From NCBI GenBank assembly GCA_044426345.1, contig JAWXUP010000025.1, positions 1 to 31,918 on the forward strand: a stretch of DNA of 31,918 bases, given 5' to 3'. Positions 6,216-12,523 of the stretch are shown piece by piece; the first letter of the stretch is position 1, and every line of letters begins with the position of its first letter. The notes under the pieces are model-generated. The model was not told the origin of the DNA. It saw only the letters and a program-made list of their open reading frames with translations, and made no database searches. A program made the translations under genes and the position numbers. This DNA comes from CAYJLC01 sp044426345. GTDB taxonomy: Bacteria > Bacillota > Clostridia > Oscillospirales > Butyricicoccaceae.

Positions 6216-6244
6216 ATTATAGCATACGCACAGCAGTATTGCAA
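6216..6244 (-). promoter_or_regulatory. Early promoter with extended -10 (copy 1)
   Basis: The minus strand has TTGCAA (6244-6239), a 17-bp spacer ending in TATGC, and a perfect TATAAT (6221-6216). The same spacer pattern (TAC-N8-GTATGC) is present at 4820-4792. It follows the late terminator (6317-6276) and so opens the early region. Confidence 0.85.
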
Positions 6245-6275
6245 CACTTATTTTAAATATTTATTAAATAGTTTT

Positions 6276-6317
6276 CAAATAAAAATAGTGCAATCAGATT
6301 AAATCCAATCGCACTAT
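6276..6317 (-). terminator. Strong terminator closing the late region
   Basis: On the minus strand ATAGTGCGATTGGATT (6317-6302) pairs with AATCTGATTGCACTAT (6300-6285), about 14 bp including three G-T pairs. The T-rich tail TTTTATTTG (6284-6276) follows. It separates the last late gene from the first early promoter. Confidence 0.85.
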
Positions 6318-6356
6318 AATAGTAGTTATTCAATTGTAATATACATAGCTTGCTAT

Positions 6357-6638
6357 CTAATATTCTTTCAATATATCTTGCATTTCTCTGATTTTACGAT
6401 AGCACTTTTCGAGCGATTCCGTTTCTTTGTAGTAGCAAAAGTTACTTTTTATGTCGATTTCTTTTGACATTTCGATAGATTCCATCATAAATTGTTCTGC
6501 GTGAGACAACTCTTGTTTAGCCATTTCTAGATATTTCAAGTTGTTTGTAGCTAAATAAACATGATAGTACTCTTTTGCTCCGTTTACTTCATCAGACATT
6601 TTGCACGATAATAATTCAATTTTATCTTTCATCATCAT
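6357..6638 (-). CDS. Ferritin-like two-helix protein (93 aa)
   Basis: This is an all-helical protein with SDEVNGAKEYYHVYLATN at about 16-33 and LEMAKQELSHAEQFMM at 37-52. The first helix carries a conserved-looking Glu (E17) and the second an ExxH pair (E43, H46), the metal-site layout of half-length ferritin-like and encapsulated-ferritin-type proteins that work as dimers. I have seen similar half-ferritin proteins in Firmicute phages, but their role is not known. The first ATG (6638) follows AAGGT and overlaps the preceding stop (ATGA). It is the last late gene. The metal-binding idea is an inference from the motif. Confidence 0.5.
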   Translation of the reverse strand: MMMKDKIELLSCKMSDEVNGAKEYYHVYLATNNLKYLEMAKQELSHAEQFMMESIEMSKEIDIKSNFCYYKETESLEKCYRKIREMQDILKEY

Positions 6639-7039
6639 GCTTTGATACCTTTTAGCTTTCCAAGGAGCATGTTGTACATTTTTGGATTCATTTGCATTAA
6701 ATCTTCAAAATGTTCCGACAACACATCGCTCAACATTCTCATGTGTTCAGTTGCTCCGTATTTGATGATTCTGTCCATTTCCGTATCAAGGTCGGTATCG
6801 CAATGATTGTGGTGGCAAAATCCTTTTTCTTCGCTGACAACTTTTGCAGAATGTGTATGGTCCTGGTATGTTGCGACTGCGACTGGTCCCGAATTAGTCA
6901 TATGATCCAGTGCTTTTAATTCGCAAATAACATTCTTAGCTGTAACTTGATTTTCTTTTGTAATAGGTTTAGCCAATACAACCAAGTATTCTTTTTTTAA
7001 TAAGTCCATTCTGTCTTGTATCATTTTTGAATCAAACAC
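6635..7039 (-). CDS. Hypothetical His/Cys-containing late protein (134 aa)
   Basis: I do not recognise this gene. The middle carries a dense metal-ligand patch (HTHSAKVVSEEKGFCHHNHC at about 81-100), flanked by helical segments (IQDRMDLLKKEYLVVLA; EMDRIIKYGATEHMRMLSDV). The GTG at 7039 was chosen: it shares a base with the preceding TAG (TAGTG) and has GGAAGAGGG eight bases upstream; the GTG three codons earlier lies inside that ribosome site. It is translationally coupled to both neighbours. Position and ligands suggest a structural or metal-binding accessory protein. Confidence 0.6.
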   Translation of the reverse strand: MFDSKMIQDRMDLLKKEYLVVLAKPITKENQVTAKNVICELKALDHMTNSGPVAVATYQDHTHSAKVVSEEKGFCHHNHCDTDLDTEMDRIIKYGATEHMRMLSDVLSEHFEDLMQMNPKMYNMLLGKLKGIKA

Positions 7040-7380
7040 TATAAACACCCTCTTCCTTTTACTGCCTTGATTACTAAAAGTTGTGGATCATCTAAATAAG
7101 TTGCGACCAACACACTTCTGCATTGTAGTTTGCAAGGTCTCCAATATTGATTATTTTGAACCACTGTCAACTTAGTTGTTCCATCCGTGACAACAATTTG
7201 ATTGCATTCGCTTTCTGCTGGTATTGATGTGTATATACCGATACACACTTTACTGCATCGACATAAATCAGTTAGTGATCCATTCGCTACAGTAACTGTT
7301 GTTGTTCCTTTCTCTGTTGCAATTGCAGTTGCTTTGATTAAACATCCACAAAAATTACAATTTCCAGTGCAATTTGCCAT
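7039..7380 (-). CDS. Cysteine-rich late protein (113 aa)
   Basis: I do not recognise this gene. Its 113 residues hold eleven cysteines, several in CxxxCxxCxC and CxCxxxC spacing (MANCTGNCNFCGC at the start; LCRCSKVC near 39-46; CKLQCRSV near 83-90; GCL at the end). The rest is beta-rich and threonine/valine-rich, with no membrane segment. AGAGGTAAAATT precedes the ATG at 7380. It is first of a coupled three-gene group downstream of the terminator at 7450-7413. Metal binding or a disulfide-stabilised virion surface protein are both possible. Confidence 0.65.
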   Translation of the reverse strand: MANCTGNCNFCGCLIKATAIATEKGTTTVTVANGSLTDLCRCSKVCIGIYTSIPAESECNQIVVTDGTTKLTVVQNNQYWRPCKLQCRSVLVATYLDDPQLLVIKAVKGRGCL

Positions 7381-7412
7381 AATTTTACCTCTTTCTTTTT
7401 TGTTTTGATTAA

Positions 7413-7450
7413 TTTAAATAAAAAGAGAATGGATTTATCGTCCACTCTCT
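7413..7450 (-). terminator. Rho-independent terminator
   Basis: On the minus strand AGAGAGTGGA (7450-7441) pairs with TCCATTCTCT (7433-7424), 10 bp with one G-T and a 7-nt loop. A TTTTTATTT tail follows. It lies after the 74-aa gene and before the Cys-rich gene, which either depends on read-through or has a promoter I did not find. Confidence 0.8.
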
Positions 7451-7471
7451 TCTCTCACACTAAAAGTGGAA

Positions 7472-7696
7472 TTATTCTTCTTTTTCTTTTGCAACACTAG
7501 AAGTGATTGTTTCACTTGCTGTTGATATCGCACTAGCGACACTTGGCATTGTTTCTTCTAAAGTTTCCATTCCAAATTTAACAGCTCCCTCAGCAATCAT
7601 TCCCGTTGTGTTTGTAGCGGCTTTCAATACTGTTCTTCCCTTATCCGTCCCGATTAGCATAGCCAAACCAAAACCGATTAGGAATTCCCCACGCAT
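7472..7696 (-). CDS. Small late protein with N-terminal hydrophobic segment (74 aa)
   Basis: I do not recognise this gene. The first 16 residues (MRGEFLIGFGLAMLIG) are hydrophobic and could be a short membrane anchor. The rest is small-residue rich and helical (ASAISTASETITSSVAKEK). GGAG lies nine bases before the ATG at 7696, inside the end of the preceding gene, whose stop codon overlaps almost exactly. It is followed by a terminator. A small membrane or virion-associated protein is likely. Confidence 0.6.
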   Translation of the reverse strand: MRGEFLIGFGLAMLIGTDKGRTVLKAATNTTGMIAEGAVKFGMETLEETMPSVASAISTASETITSSVAKEKEE

Positions 7697-7697
7697 A

Positions 7698-8210
7698 CTA
7701 AGCTACTCCGAAACCGAATCCGTTTGATACCGGAATTGATTGTCCTGTTGTCACAAATCCTTGTGCGTAAAATGGTGGAGACATTGGCAATCCATCGATT
7801 CTACGATTCAATTCACAACAACAATCCTTATTTTGCATGAATAATGCAGTAAATTGTGCTGTAGCAGATTTTTCTTGCTCCAACGAATTGATTCTTAACT
7901 TCGCATCAAATAACTTTTCAGCTTGGTTAGCATCGTGAATTCTTGAAGCTTGTGCCATGATCTCGTCTTTATCATCTCTAGCGCGCTCTCTTGTCTTTTC
8001 AGCTTCTGTTTGAATTAGATTTTGAGTAGTTGCTGTGTTGATAATTGTTTGTTTTTCAACTTGGCAATTAGATGTGCCGTGACAATCTCCAACTGATCGA
8101 GAAATTTCTGCTGCTTCAACTCTGTTTCCGAATCCGTTTCCAGTAAACACGATAAAAAATAGGAACACTAGAATCAAAATCCCCCAAATACTTGTTTTGT
8201 TTTCGTCCAT
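7698..8210 (-). CDS. Late protein: one membrane segment plus coiled coil (170 aa)
   Basis: After MDENKTS the protein has a strong hydrophobic segment at about 8-25 (IWGILILVFLFFIVFTG). It continues with a helical coiled-coil region at about 60-120 and a Cys motif (NKDCCCELNRRIDGLP), then a Gly/Phe-rich end (VSNGFGFGVA). Proteins of this layout are common in Firmicute phages, but I know of no function. The ATG at 8210 follows AAAGGAG; the upstream TTG would include that ribosome site. A membrane-attached late or lysis-associated protein is the best description. Confidence 0.7.
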   Translation of the reverse strand: MDENKTSIWGILILVFLFFIVFTGNGFGNRVEAAEISRSVGDCHGTSNCQVEKQTIINTATTQNLIQTEAEKTRERARDDKDEIMAQASRIHDANQAEKLFDAKLRINSLEQEKSATAQFTALFMQNKDCCCELNRRIDGLPMSPPFYAQGFVTTGQSIPVSNGFGFGVA

Positions 8211-8257
8211 CTTAAATTCTCCTTTCAAAAGAATATTTATAAAAAGCTTTTCGCTAA

Positions 8258-8626
8258 TTATTTAAGTCGGTTCAATCTATCAGATAAGCTTGAATTTGAC
8301 ACCACAGAACCATTCTGTGCGTTTGAGTGTGGAATTGAACCACTCGAACCATTTAACTCGCTAATAGCGCCTTTTAGCGTATCATCGTCAATTCCTAGTT
8401 TTTTCAATCCCATTTTTACAAGTGGATTGTTTGCGTAGTTGATAGCTTTGCCAAACGTTCCAGTACCACCATTTTCATTTATAATCTTTTTTGCTATGTC
8501 AGCAGTACCAGTTAATTCACCATTTTGAATAACTCCGTACTTTTTAGCCATTCCAATCGCTTCGTTAACTTTCGATTGGTTCACTCCCAACTTGCTTGCG
8601 ATTCCTTGGATTTGGTTTAGGTTCAT
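8258..8626 (-). CDS. Hypothetical late protein (122 aa)
   Basis: I do not recognise this gene. The first half is helical (MNLNQIQGIASKLGVNQSKV; VNEAIGMAKKYGVIQNG) and the end is a Ser/Asn-rich tail (SSGSIPHSNAQNGSVVSNSS). GGGGG lies about nine bases before the ATG at 8626. It overlaps the preceding 127-aa gene by 62 bp in a different frame, unusually long for this genome. The ribosome site supports both genes being real. Confidence 0.6.
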   Translation of the reverse strand: MNLNQIQGIASKLGVNQSKVNEAIGMAKKYGVIQNGELTGTADIAKKIINENGGTGTFGKAINYANNPLVKMGLKKLGIDDDTLKGAISELNGSSGSIPHSNAQNGSVVSNSSLSDRLNRLK

Positions 8627-8948
8627 TTTTCGTTTCCCCCTGATCTAATTTTTTCGATAAACTTTCCATCATTAATAGTATTTTTCTATTTAATTCTTTT
8701 TGTTCAAACAGTTCCTTTTGCAAATCGGAATTGATTTCTTCTTGCGTTTTTGGACGTGATTCCAACCCAGCTTCAACCAATTTATCAAGATACTTTTCTT
8801 TCAAGTCAAAAAACTCTTCGGCTTTAGATGTTGCAAGTTCAGCATCATTTTTCATGCTCAAATATGCTTCTGTTGTGACTCCGACACATTCTTTTGAGCC
8901 ATACATGTCGATACTAAATATATTATTTCCGTCAACAATTACATTCAT
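8565..8948 (-). CDS. Hypothetical late protein (127 aa)
   Basis: I do not recognise this gene. The N-terminus is beta-like (MNVIVDGNNIFSIDMYGSKE), the middle is helical and the C-terminal region is a long coiled coil (QKELFEQKELNRKILLMMES) ending in a basic, proline-containing tail. AAGGGAG precedes the ATG at 8948. The last 62 bp also encode the start of the next gene. It is first after the terminator at 9025-8991; I found no convincing promoter. Confidence 0.6.
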   Translation of the reverse strand: MNVIVDGNNIFSIDMYGSKECVGVTTEAYLSMKNDAELATSKAEEFFDLKEKYLDKLVEAGLESRPKTQEEINSDLQKELFEQKELNRKILLMMESLSKKLDQGETKNEPKPNPRNRKQVGSEPIES

Positions 8949-8990
8949 ATTAATTCGCTCCCTTGTTGTGATTTAATAAAATTGTACAAC

Positions 8991-9025
8991 AAAAAAGAAC
9001 ACATCTAAATTGATTAGACATGTCC
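8991..9025 (-). terminator. Rho-independent terminator
   Basis: On the minus strand GGACATGTCTAA (9025-9014) pairs with TTAGATGTGTTC (9008-8997), 12 bp including three G-T pairs. Six T follow (8996-8991). It ends the transcript of the sigma-like gene. Confidence 0.8.
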
Positions 9026-9044
9026 TTAAAGTTCTGTATTTGTG

Positions 9045-9260
9045 CTATATGTGTTTGAACAGCTGTTCTTGTGAACGATATACCCTTTTCTTGCATTGAT
9101 CAATCGATAAATTAAATTCATCTGATAGACATTGAAATGTAACTCCATCTAACAATCTACGTTTCAACATGGCACGATTAATCTCGTCATGTACCCATTC
9201 TTCAATTAATTCAATCCACTCCGTTCTAGATTTGTCATTTACGGATTTTGACAACACCAT
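9045..9260 (-). CDS. Sigma-70 region-4-like HTH protein
   Basis: This protein of about 70 aa resembles only region 4 of a sigma factor: a helix WIELIEEWVHDEINRAMLKR followed by LLDGVTFQCLSDEFNLSIDQ and CKKRVYRSQEQLFKHI, the last two being the helix-turn-helix that would contact a -35 element. Similar region-4-only proteins occur in many Firmicute phages; roles as late transcription regulators or anti-sigma-like co-regulators are proposed, not proven here. The start is uncertain: GGGGGTG runs into the ATG at 9260, with GTG or TTG codons just downstream. It lies behind the lysis genes and is followed by a terminator. Confidence 0.7.
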   Translation of the reverse strand: MVLSKSVNDKSRTEWIELIEEWVHDEINRAMLKRRLLDGVTFQCLSDEFNLSIDQCKKRVYRSQEQLFKHI

Positions 9261-9310
9261 CACCCCCACAATTTTTGCAAGCCTTGGTACCTGACTTTGA
9301 TTTTTTTGTT

Positions 9311-9637
9311 CTAGTTTTGGTTGTTTTGGTTACTGTCTTGGTCGCTCTTGCCATCAAAGTTTACCTCGCCATCTTCGTTTATAACAGCATTACCATTTCC
9401 ATCACCAGTATCGGATGTATAGGTTGTTGTTTCAGTAACAATCGAATCTTCGAAGCTCATTTCATATTGCATCCATAAAAAATTACTAGCAACAAGAAGA
9501 ACAGTAAGTAATAGTGTTACAAAAAAATGTCTTTTTTCTCTTCTTTCAGTTCTTGCCATTTCACTTTCATGCACAATGTATGGTATTGGAGATAGTTCGC
9601 TTTCTATCTTTTGTAATTTTTCGTTTATGCTATTCAT
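9311..9637 (-). CDS. Membrane protein of the lysis region (108 aa)
   Basis: The start MNSINEKLQKIESELSPIPY is helical. It is followed by a basic stretch (MARTERREKRHF), a single membrane segment at about 38-55 (FFVTLLLTVLLVASNFLW) and an acidic, Asp/Asn-rich tail (GDGNGNAVINEDGEVNFDG) that should lie outside the membrane. AAGGAG lies four bases before the ATG at 9637, and the frame upstream of it is out of context. It directly follows the 81-aa membrane protein (1-bp gap). A spanin-like or holin-associated role is possible; I cannot assign one. Confidence 0.7.
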   Translation of the reverse strand: MNSINEKLQKIESELSPIPYIVHESEMARTERREKRHFFVTLLLTVLLVASNFLWMQYEMSFEDSIVTETTTYTSDTGDGNGNAVINEDGEVNFDGKSDQDSNQNNQN

Positions 9638-9638
9638 A

Positions 9639-9884
9639 CTACTCCTTTTCGAGAAATTCAACCCTTTTTTCAATTCCGTCAATCCTCGTGTTGATTTGGT
9701 CAACATTTATCGTTTTTACATCTTTTTTAATTTCAGCAACATCTTTTTTAATATACTCAATGTCGCTGTTTAATTTTCCTTGCTTTTCTGCTTCTTTTTT
9801 TGTTCCGTTTTTTTGGCCCATCATGTAAGACAACATCGAAATAGTTATGCCGAAAACAGAAATTATAATAGGAATGTAATCCAC
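9639..9884 (-). CDS. Membrane/coiled-coil protein, XhlA-like architecture (81 aa)
   Basis: One membrane segment lies at the start (YIPIIISVFGITISMLSYMMG) and a heptad-type coiled coil follows (NSDIEYIKKDVAEIKKDVKT; NTRIDGIEKRVEFLEKE). Phage proteins that combine a coiled coil with one membrane helix include the XhlA type of holin partner, but here the helix is N-terminal, so the match is only architectural. I chose the GTG at 9884 because AAGGCGGTG precedes it; an upstream ATG lies inside the promoter at 9940-9912. It starts its own transcription unit. Confidence 0.65.
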   Translation of the reverse strand: MDYIPIIISVFGITISMLSYMMGQKNGTKKEAEKQGKLNSDIEYIKKDVAEIKKDVKTINVDQINTRIDGIEKRVEFLEKE

Positions 9885-9911
9885 GTGATCACCGCCTTGT
9901 GTTTTTTCTTT

Positions 9912-9940
9912 ATTATAATGTAAAATCATACGCTTGTAAA
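9912..9940 (-). promoter_or_regulatory. Promoter for the 81-aa membrane protein gene
   Basis: The minus strand has TTTACA (9940-9935), a 17-bp spacer and TATAAT (9917-9912). It follows immediately after the endolysin terminator, so the membrane-protein and sigma-like genes can be expressed separately from the endolysin. Confidence 0.75.
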
Positions 9941-9976
9941 GATAAAACGGAATCCATATTTATCAGAATTCCGTTT
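9939..9976 (-). terminator. Terminator after the endolysin gene
   Basis: AAACGGAAT (9976-9968) pairs with ATTCCGTTT (9953-9945), a perfect 9-bp stem with a 14-nt loop, followed by a T-rich stretch. It lies 12 bp after the endolysin stop. Confidence 0.75.
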
Positions 9977-9988
9977 TTTATAAATTCA

Positions 9989-10960
9989 TTAAAACAGCTT
10001 ATTTACTTCTTTTTGAACCTCATCTGCATTATAACCAGCAAGTGTTAATCTCTCCACTCTGGTTGTTCCAGTTCCCCATGTAGACCAGCGCGAATCTGAA
10101 CAAGTTCCGTTGTAGATTTCTTTTGCGATTTCCGCATTGCTCTTCAATGAAGCTGAAGCTGAAGCTGTTGTTGCGGCCGTTCCTGCGCTTGTCGTAATGT
10201 AAGTATCAAAGCCTGCTGCTTCTAGCTTTTGTGCCTGTGCTTCTGCATTCGCCTTGATGCTATAGGCCCCTACTTGGATTTTGTATAGTCCATCCGCTTC
10301 GACCATGTAAGTATCAAATCCTGCTGCCTTAACCTTTGCTAGTTGCGCGTCTGCATTATCTTTCTTACTGAAAGCTCCAGTTTGCACCCTGTAGAGTGTG
10401 CCAGCTGTTGTTGTGCCTGTGGCTTCGCTGGCATTAAGTAATGCATTTACGTCTGCTGCAATTTGTCCGTGTAAATTATAGAGATAATCGCCTGGGCATT
10501 CTTTATTTGCAAACCATCTGTGTACTGTCATATTTTGTTTTGATACAGTTCCAATTAAATCCTTGTCGCCTTGCCACTTTAATCCGCCTGCAAGTGCTGA
10601 ATTTCGTTGACAAATATCTACAAGTAATTTCACAAGTGCATTGTATGCCACGTCTGTAACTGCGTATGGTGATGTTGTATCCGATGCTACTTCTATGGTA
10701 ATCGCTCGGTGGTCATTGCTTGAGCTTGACGTACACCAGCTTCTATCCTTTTCCTCCACACCGATTGCGATGCTTCCGTCTTTTCCAACTGCATAGTTAC
10801 AGCTTGCGTTTCGTGTGGACGGCTGGAGGTAGTCTACGGTTTGTTGCGCTGTCCATTGAGCCACGACACAATGAATTGAGATTGTATCAATCGTTCCTGT
10901 TCTAGGACTGGTCTTGTTTGCACTAATATTTGTGTATGTTGCTAAATCTGAATTACTCAT
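9989..10960 (-). CDS. Endolysin: amidase + two SPOR repeats + CW_7-like domain
   Basis: This 323-aa protein cuts the amide bond between N-acetylmuramic acid and L-alanine. Residues 20-175 are an Amidase_2/PGRP domain with zinc ligands visible as His30 (ISIHC), His147 (TVHRWF) and Cys155 (ECPGD). Two SPOR-type wall-binding repeats follow at about 189-221 and 225-257 (LYRVQTGAFS and LYKIQVGAYS, both ending GFDTY), then an Ala/Ser linker and a CW_7-like domain at 274-323 (AEIAKEIYNGTC; RLTLAGYNADEVQKEVNKLF). There is no signal peptide, so export depends on the holin encoded 8 bp overlapping upstream. SPOR plus CW_7 in one phage amidase is an uncommon but plausible combination. Confidence 0.92.
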   Translation of the reverse strand: MSNSDLATYTNISANKTSPRTGTIDTISIHCVVAQWTAQQTVDYLQPSTRNASCNYAVGKDGSIAIGVEEKDRSWCTSSSSNDHRAITIEVASDTTSPYAVTDVAYNALVKLLVDICQRNSALAGGLKWQGDKDLIGTVSKQNMTVHRWFANKECPGDYLYNLHGQIAADVNALLNASEATGTTTAGTLYRVQTGAFSKKDNADAQLAKVKAAGFDTYMVEADGLYKIQVGAYSIKANAEAQAQKLEAAGFDTYITTSAGTAATTASASASLKSNAEIAKEIYNGTCSDSRWSTWGTGTTRVERLTLAGYNADEVQKEVNKLF

Positions 10961-11192
10961 TATTCACATCTCCTTTTTCATTAAAATCAATCATGCTTGC
11001 TGAACCATCGCTACCAAAATTAACACTTGCAAGTGAAGATAACACTGACAATATTGTAGCTAATCCTACTGTAGATGCAATCATTAACCAATCCACCTCA
11101 CCAAAACTAACACTTGTTCCTATTGTTGCAATCGCTACTTGTGCTGATGTCTTTATCGCACGCTCCATCATGTCCATTGTCCATTCTTTCAT
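10953..11192 (-). CDS. Holin, phage r1t-like family
   Basis: This 79-aa protein has the layout of the Lactococcus phage r1t holin family: a short amphipathic start (MKEWTMDMMERAIKTSAQVA), two hydrophobic segments at about 16-29 and 35-56 separated by GEVDW, and a hydrophilic end. Holins make the membrane lesion that releases the endolysin. AGGAGG precedes the ATG at 11192. The gene overlaps the endolysin gene by 8 bp and has its own promoter (11245-11216). Confidence 0.85.
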   Translation of the reverse strand: MKEWTMDMMERAIKTSAQVAIATIGTSVSFGEVDWLMIASTVGLATILSVLSSLASVNFGSDGSASMIDFNEKGDVNNE

Positions 11193-11215
11193 CTAAATAC
11201 CTCCTGTTTCTTTAG

Positions 11216-11245
11216 ATTATACTACTGCTTTATATTTTTTGTAAA
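11216..11245 (-). promoter_or_regulatory. Promoter for holin-endolysin genes
   Basis: The minus strand has TTTACA (11245-11240), an 18-bp spacer and TATAAT (11221-11216), about 20 bp before the holin ribosome site. An inverted repeat TTGTAAA-N8-TTTACAA (11260-11239) covers the -35 and could be a control site. Confidence 0.7.
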
Positions 11246-11254
11246 GGCTTTATT

Positions 11255-11350
11255 TTACAACAATTTTGCCACTTCATCCCGAATATCACTCGGTACATCC
11301 TCTAACTTAATCACTCCCACGCGAACTAGATTCACGTATACTTCCACCAT
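11255..11350 (-). CDS. Small CD1375/XkdX-like protein (31 aa)
   Basis: This 31-residue protein (MVEVYVNLVRVGVIKLEDVP, then SDIRDEVAKLL) fits the short CD1375-like family found between tail-fibre and holin genes in many Firmicute phages: a first strand V-YV-NLV, then a predicted helix ending in DEVAKLL. GAGGTAG lies about seven bases before the ATG at 11350. Its function is unknown. Family assignment is by pattern and position. Confidence 0.65.
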   Translation of the reverse strand: MVEVYVNLVRVGVIKLEDVPSDIRDEVAKLL

Positions 11351-11367
11351 ATCAAACTACCTCGCTT

Positions 11368-11421
11368 TCACTTACTTGACGGTAATTGGTCAGACAGACC
11401 TTTAAATCCATTATACTGCAT
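11368..11421 (-). CDS. Possible 17-aa peptide
   Basis: An ATG-initiated frame encodes MQYNGFKGLSDQLPSSK between the fibre gene and the CD1375-like gene. There is no ribosome site, and a small palindrome (CATATC-TTT-GATATG, 11433-11419) covers its start codon, so expression is doubtful. It is listed because short peptides of this kind occur at this place in related phages. Confidence 0.25.
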   Translation of the reverse strand: MQYNGFKGLSDQLPSSK

Positions 11422-11451
11422 ATCAAAGATATGTGGTATAAAGTAGTAGTT

Positions 11452-12477
11452 TTATGGAGCGTAAATAAAAGCCATCGTAACAGTTGCTGTTCCAGTATAG
11501 AGTTCCGCGTTGTCTAATCGTCTTGCACGAAGCGCCACAGTTTGACTATCGAGAACTTCTGTGCTAGTAATCACCGTCACGGACGCTGTCAGAAATTGTG
11601 CGAAACAGTATGTTATCCCTTGAATAGTTGGCGGACTAAACTCCGCCACTCCATCTGTGAACGTGATGGATAGAGTGGTCAGTCTCAAATTTTGTTCGTC
11701 GTAAATTTTGTTGGATAAATTACCATTTAACTCAATAATGTTAGCTTCAACACTCTCGTTCGGAACTGGTAATTCATCATTTGACATATCACCTATTTTA
11801 AGACTATTATCATACGCTATTTTACCTCTATCTCCACGATATGCCGTTTCTGCTGTTTCCCCTAATGCAATCGAATCTGAGATTACTACATATCCAGTAC
11901 CGCCCCATCTGTAAGTTTTATTTGTATCTAACGCAATATAAATTTTACCACTCTCACCTGTCGATGGAAATGCACTTACATTTTCATATTCTAGCACGTC
12001 GTCAACGTATGATGGTAACTGAGATACTGGCACTTTCCCTTGTACTAAATCAGCTTTTAACGCGATTTTTGCATCAATATCACCTACTTCGCTTAATGCT
12101 TTTTCTAGTGCTGTAAATTCGTCTGTAGATTCTATCGCGTTCGCATCAACTAGTGTTTCTTTAACGTCTATTTCAAAGAAAAACGAAGTAACTTTTTTCT
12201 CCCCGTCTGCTAGCTCTATTTGACATTTCACTAAGCCGTGCTCTGCTAGTATTTGCGTGGTTAAATCCACGACTACTGCATTGCCTACAATCGTACAATC
12301 GTTGTAGATTTTTAATTCGGACGGCTTCACAGCATAAATTCTGGCTGTGTAGGATGCATCCACTGTAATGTCAGCCATGTTGCAAACAAGAACGCGACCG
12401 CTATCTGCTTGTGTCGCTGTTATTTTTTGCTTTATTGCATTTTTTGAACTATATACAAATATATTTTGATTAATCAT
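11452..12477 (-). CDS. Tail/baseplate fibre protein (BppU-like N-terminus)
   Basis: This 341-aa protein starts MINQNIFVYSSKNAIKQKIT. The first 130 residues have the pattern of the BppU/DUF2479 baseplate upper protein (DSGRVLVCNMADITVDAS; SFFFEIDVKETLVD). Next come a coiled-coil linker (residues ~145-165) and a fibre-like section (PSTGESGKIYIALDTNKTYR followed by YRGDRGKIAYDNS) typical of fibre proteins, and a beta-rich tip. It is the last gene of the tail module and a likely receptor-binding or fibre-attachment protein. The ATG at 12477 was chosen because AAAGGAG precedes it; an earlier ATG (12519) has no ribosome site. Confidence 0.8.
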   Translation of the reverse strand: MINQNIFVYSSKNAIKQKITATQADSGRVLVCNMADITVDASYTARIYAVKPSELKIYNDCTIVGNAVVVDLTTQILAEHGLVKCQIELADGEKKVTSFFFEIDVKETLVDANAIESTDEFTALEKALSEVGDIDAKIALKADLVQGKVPVSQLPSYVDDVLEYENVSAFPSTGESGKIYIALDTNKTYRWGGTGYVVISDSIALGETAETAYRGDRGKIAYDNSLKIGDMSNDELPVPNESVEANIIELNGNLSNKIYDEQNLRLTTLSITFTDGVAEFSPPTIQGITYCFAQFLTASVTVITSTEVLDSQTVALRARRLDNAELYTGTATVTMAFIYAP

Positions 12478-12523
12478 TGTTCTCCTTTCATTTTTAGCAA
12501 CTGTTTTAGTTTGTTTCATTTTT

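Noticed and set aside
9639..9929. Longer start of the 81-aa membrane protein at ATG 9929
   Set aside because: That ATG lies within a few bases of the -10 region of the promoter (9940-9912) and has no ribosome site, while GTG 9884 has one.
11419..11433. Palindrome CATATC-TTT-GATATG as terminator
   Set aside because: Only six AT-rich pairs and no T run after it on either strand.
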